Shown here piece by piece: positions 4,888 through 6,347 of a DNA stretch of 6,347 nt (positions are counted from its first letter, which is position 1; every line of letters starts with the position of its first letter). The DNA is from JAVXNW01 sp036645575 (GTDB lineage: Bacteria > Bacillota > Clostridia > Christensenellales > Aristaeellaceae). The DNA lies in the NCBI GenBank assembly GCA_036645575.1, contig JAVXNW010000125.1, positions 1 to 6,347 on the forward strand. The letters are read 5' to 3'. The translations under genes and the position numbers were made by a program. The notes beneath the pieces are model-generated. The model saw only the letters and a list, made by a program, of their open reading frames with translations. It searched no databases and was not told where the DNA came from.

Positions 4888-6316
4888 CGAACTGCTGTAC
4901 GGGCTGTGGCGCTGCCAAGGCGGGCAACTTCTGCCATCGGGCAAGGTGGACGCGGTGGTGGCCGCATCGCCGGGCAGCGTGGTGGGTTCGATCAATGACG
5001 ATTCATTTTACCGCGTCGAGATCCCGGAGCAGGCGCTGTCGGTGCGCAATGAGGCGCTCGCGCTTGATTTTCATCCCACGGCCTGCTACTTGAGCGTTCA
5101 AAACGCGGACAACTTGGGCGGGCTGACCGCGCTTGAGGACTGCGACCGCGTCGCGCTGCAGTTTGTGACCGGGCTAGACGACCGGGCGGCGCTTTTGAGC
5201 GCGCTCAACGTCAAGTACTTCGCCGACGACCGCGCCTCGACGCTTTCTGCGCCGTACGGGTTTGAGAAGGCGTATGAGGACGAGCGGTTTATCGCGTACC
5301 GCAACCGCAACGCGCTGCCGCTCGGGTACAGCACAGACGCGTACCTGACAACTGCCGACTACGCGGCGCTCGACGCGCTGGGCAAGCAACAGGCGCTCTT
5401 GCAAGCGGCGGTGCTCGAGCGCGTGCCGGAGGAACTCGCGCTTAAGAAGGCGCAAATCGCGCCCGCGCAGGAGGCGCTTGCCTACGAAATCATCGAAAGC
5501 ACGGGCGTCACGTGGGCGGGCGGCGTGCTGGACGTCGCGACGCCCGGCGCGCAGATGACGCTGCGGTTCGACGCGCGCGCGAATGGGGAGAGCTATCTGC
5601 GGTTTGAAGGGCTGGATGTCGATCGCGCGCCGTACGAGATCACCTCGGTGCAGGTTCGCTCAGACGGCGTGGACAAGCGCTTTTACGCGTGCTCGAACCG
5701 CACATACCAGTATAATTATGGGCAATATCACTACTTGGTCAATCTGGGCGTGCGCGACGCGGGGCCGCGTACCGTCACAATCACCTTCGCCAAGCGTGGC
5801 AAAGTCGCGCTTCAGGACTTGCAGGTGCTCCACTTGCCCGTTGATGGGATGGACGCGCAGGTCGCGGCGCTTTGCGCGCAGCCGCTAACCGATGTCACGC
5901 ACGCGCGCGACCGAATCGACGCTACGGTCAGCTTCCAAGGCGACCGCGTGCTGGTGCTCGGCATTCCCTACAGCGCCGGTTGGCACGCCACCGTCGATGG
6001 ACAGCCCGCCCGCCTCGACCGCTCGATCGGACTCACGACCGCGCTTCCGCTGCCCGCCGGTACGCACCGGATCACCCTCGTGTACGACAACCCCTGGCGC
6101 ACCGCCGGCCTTGTCGCCACCCTAGCCGGCCTAGCCCTCCTGCTCGTAGCCTGCACGCCAAGGCGGGGGAGGCGGGGAGCGACGAGGAAGAGGCGGGGGA
6201 ACCGGGAGGCGGGAAGGTTAATTAAGGGGAGGCGGGGGGAACCAGGAGGCGGGAAGGTAATAATGAGAACGGCCTCCGGCGGCCGGGGCGCTGCCCCTGG
6301 ACCCCGCAAAGGATGA
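4826..6316 (+). CDS. yfhO: YfhO-family membrane protein, C-terminal part (out of frame)
   Basis: This is the second half of the same gene in frame 2, about 496 codons. A helix LPLAAALVAVTANL is followed by a large extracytoplasmic domain with family landmarks: FYRVE (from 5006), LNVKYF (from 5204), NALPLGYSTD (from about 5309), and IPYSAGWHATVDG (from 5963) followed by GTHRITLVYDNP. The last helix (about 6101-6151) is the normal YfhO end. It has no plausible start of its own: the earliest is a TTG at 4766 that reads nonsense before 4826. So it is not independently translated unless the frame break is an artefact. The final ~50 codons are Arg/Gly-rich, run through tandem G-rich units and repeat copy B, and stop at TGA 6314-6316 inside the repeat. 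Joined with the N-terminal part, it gives about 895 aa without that tail, within the usual family range. Confidence 0.88.
   Translation, partial: RVKWLPLAAALVAVTANLGFNELLYGLWRCQGGQLLPSGKVDAVVAASPGSVVGSINDDSFYRVEIPEQALSVRNEALALDFHPTACYLSVQNADNLGGLTALEDCDRVALQFVTGLDDRAALLSALNVKYFADDRASTLSAPYGFEKAYEDERFIAYRNRNALPLGYSTDAYLTTADYAALDALGKQQALLQAAVLERVPEELALKKAQIAPAQEALAYEIIESTGVTWAGGVLDVATPGAQMTLRFDARANGESYLRFEGLDVDRAPYEITSVQVRSDGVDKRFYACSNRTYQYNYGQYHYLVNLGVRDAGPRTVTITFAKRGKVALQDLQVLHLPVDGMDAQVAALCAQPLTDVTHARDRIDATVSFQGDRVLVLGIPYSAGWHATVDGQPARLDRSIGLTTALPLPAGTHRITLVYDNPWRTAGLVATLAGLALLLVACTPRRGRRGATRKRRGNREAGRLIKGRRGEPGGGKVIMRTASGGRGAAPGPRKG
6191..6258 (+). repeat. Two purine-rich tandem units at the yfhO 3' end
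   Basis: A 28-nt unit (6191-6218) recurs as a 29-nt unit (6230-6258). Each starts AGGCGGGGG, has GGAGGCGGGAAGGT at its end, and is followed by a TAAT-containing AT-rich spacer. They differ by one extra G and one G-to-A change. A looser related stretch (AGGCGGGGGAGGCGGGGAG) occurs just upstream near 6160-6179, and a GGAGGAGGCGGGAGAGGCG tract follows copy A at 224-242. The units directly precede repeat copy B, so they may be part of, or filler generated with, that element. Confidence 0.7.
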
Positions 6317-6347
6317 TCCTTTGATGCCAGCGCGCCTGCGGGCGCAG
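6269..6347 (+). repeat. Structured dispersed repeat, copy B
   Basis: This 79-bp copy is in the same orientation as copy A at 146-225 and about 96% identical to it. It shows the same four hairpin modules, including CAAAGGA-TGA-TCCTTTG (6307-6323). The loop of that module supplies the stop codon of the extended yfhO frame; in copy A the loop is AGG. The copy reaches the window's right edge, so its true 3' end is unseen. It lies 3' of yfhO on the coding strand, just as copy A lies beyond the 3' end of hslO. Confidence 0.85.

Noticed and set aside
4009..4995. 328-codon minus-strand frame across yfhO
   Set aside because: It is extremely Arg/Gln/His-rich, mirrors Leu/Ala/Tyr codons of the membrane protein, and spans the frame break without meaning.
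146..6347. Composite mobile element bounded by the direct repeats
   Set aside because: There is no transposase, integrase or target duplication inside. The enclosed genes look like ordinary chromosomal genes, and the repeats more likely belong to a high-copy dispersed family.

Overview
The window looks like chromosome of a GC-rich, endospore-forming Clostridia-type Firmicute, probably a gut lineage. The reasons are a short alpha/beta-type small acid-soluble spore protein (SASP) gene, strong purine-rich Shine-Dalgarno sites before every gene, a YfhO-family membrane protein and a DUF624/YesL-family membrane protein. Species cannot be named from the sequence.

Layout. 1-393: no credible gene, but many inverted repeats: a 12-position stem at 4-33, a perfect 14-bp inverted repeat at 94-141, copy A of an 80-bp structured repeat at 146-225, a 10-bp bulged hairpin at 309-334, and a 16-bp bulged hairpin at 347-392 touching the 3' end of hslO. 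394-2267: three minus-strand genes, transcribed in the order SASP (2106-2267), YqeM-like SAM methyltransferase (1362-2102), Hsp33 redox chaperone hslO (394-1314). The first two are 3 nt apart and the last gap is 47 nt, so they probably form one operon. A sequence resembling a sigma-G promoter lies before the SASP gene, which suggests forespore expression. 2345-3247: a DUF624-family membrane protein on the minus strand, probably with a GTG start. 3248-3477: divergent promoter region with an extended -10 promoter to the left, a near-consensus TTGACA/TATACT promoter to the right, and a tandem 10-bp repeat between them. 3478-6316: one YfhO-family GT-C-like membrane protein split by a +1 frame break near 4813-4828. 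Its last ~50 codons run through GA/G-rich tandem units and into copy B (6269-6347) of the same structured repeat found at 146-225.

How it fits together. The left operon links spore DNA protection with a redox-activated holdase and a small-molecule-type methyltransferase. The right half holds two envelope membrane proteins with divergent promoters. No phage, CRISPR, toxin-antitoxin or defence genes are visible. The unusual content is non-coding or structural: the dispersed multi-hairpin repeat lying 3' of genes at both ends of the window, the hairpin-dense spacer, and the broken yfhO whose reading frame has been extended through repeat DNA.
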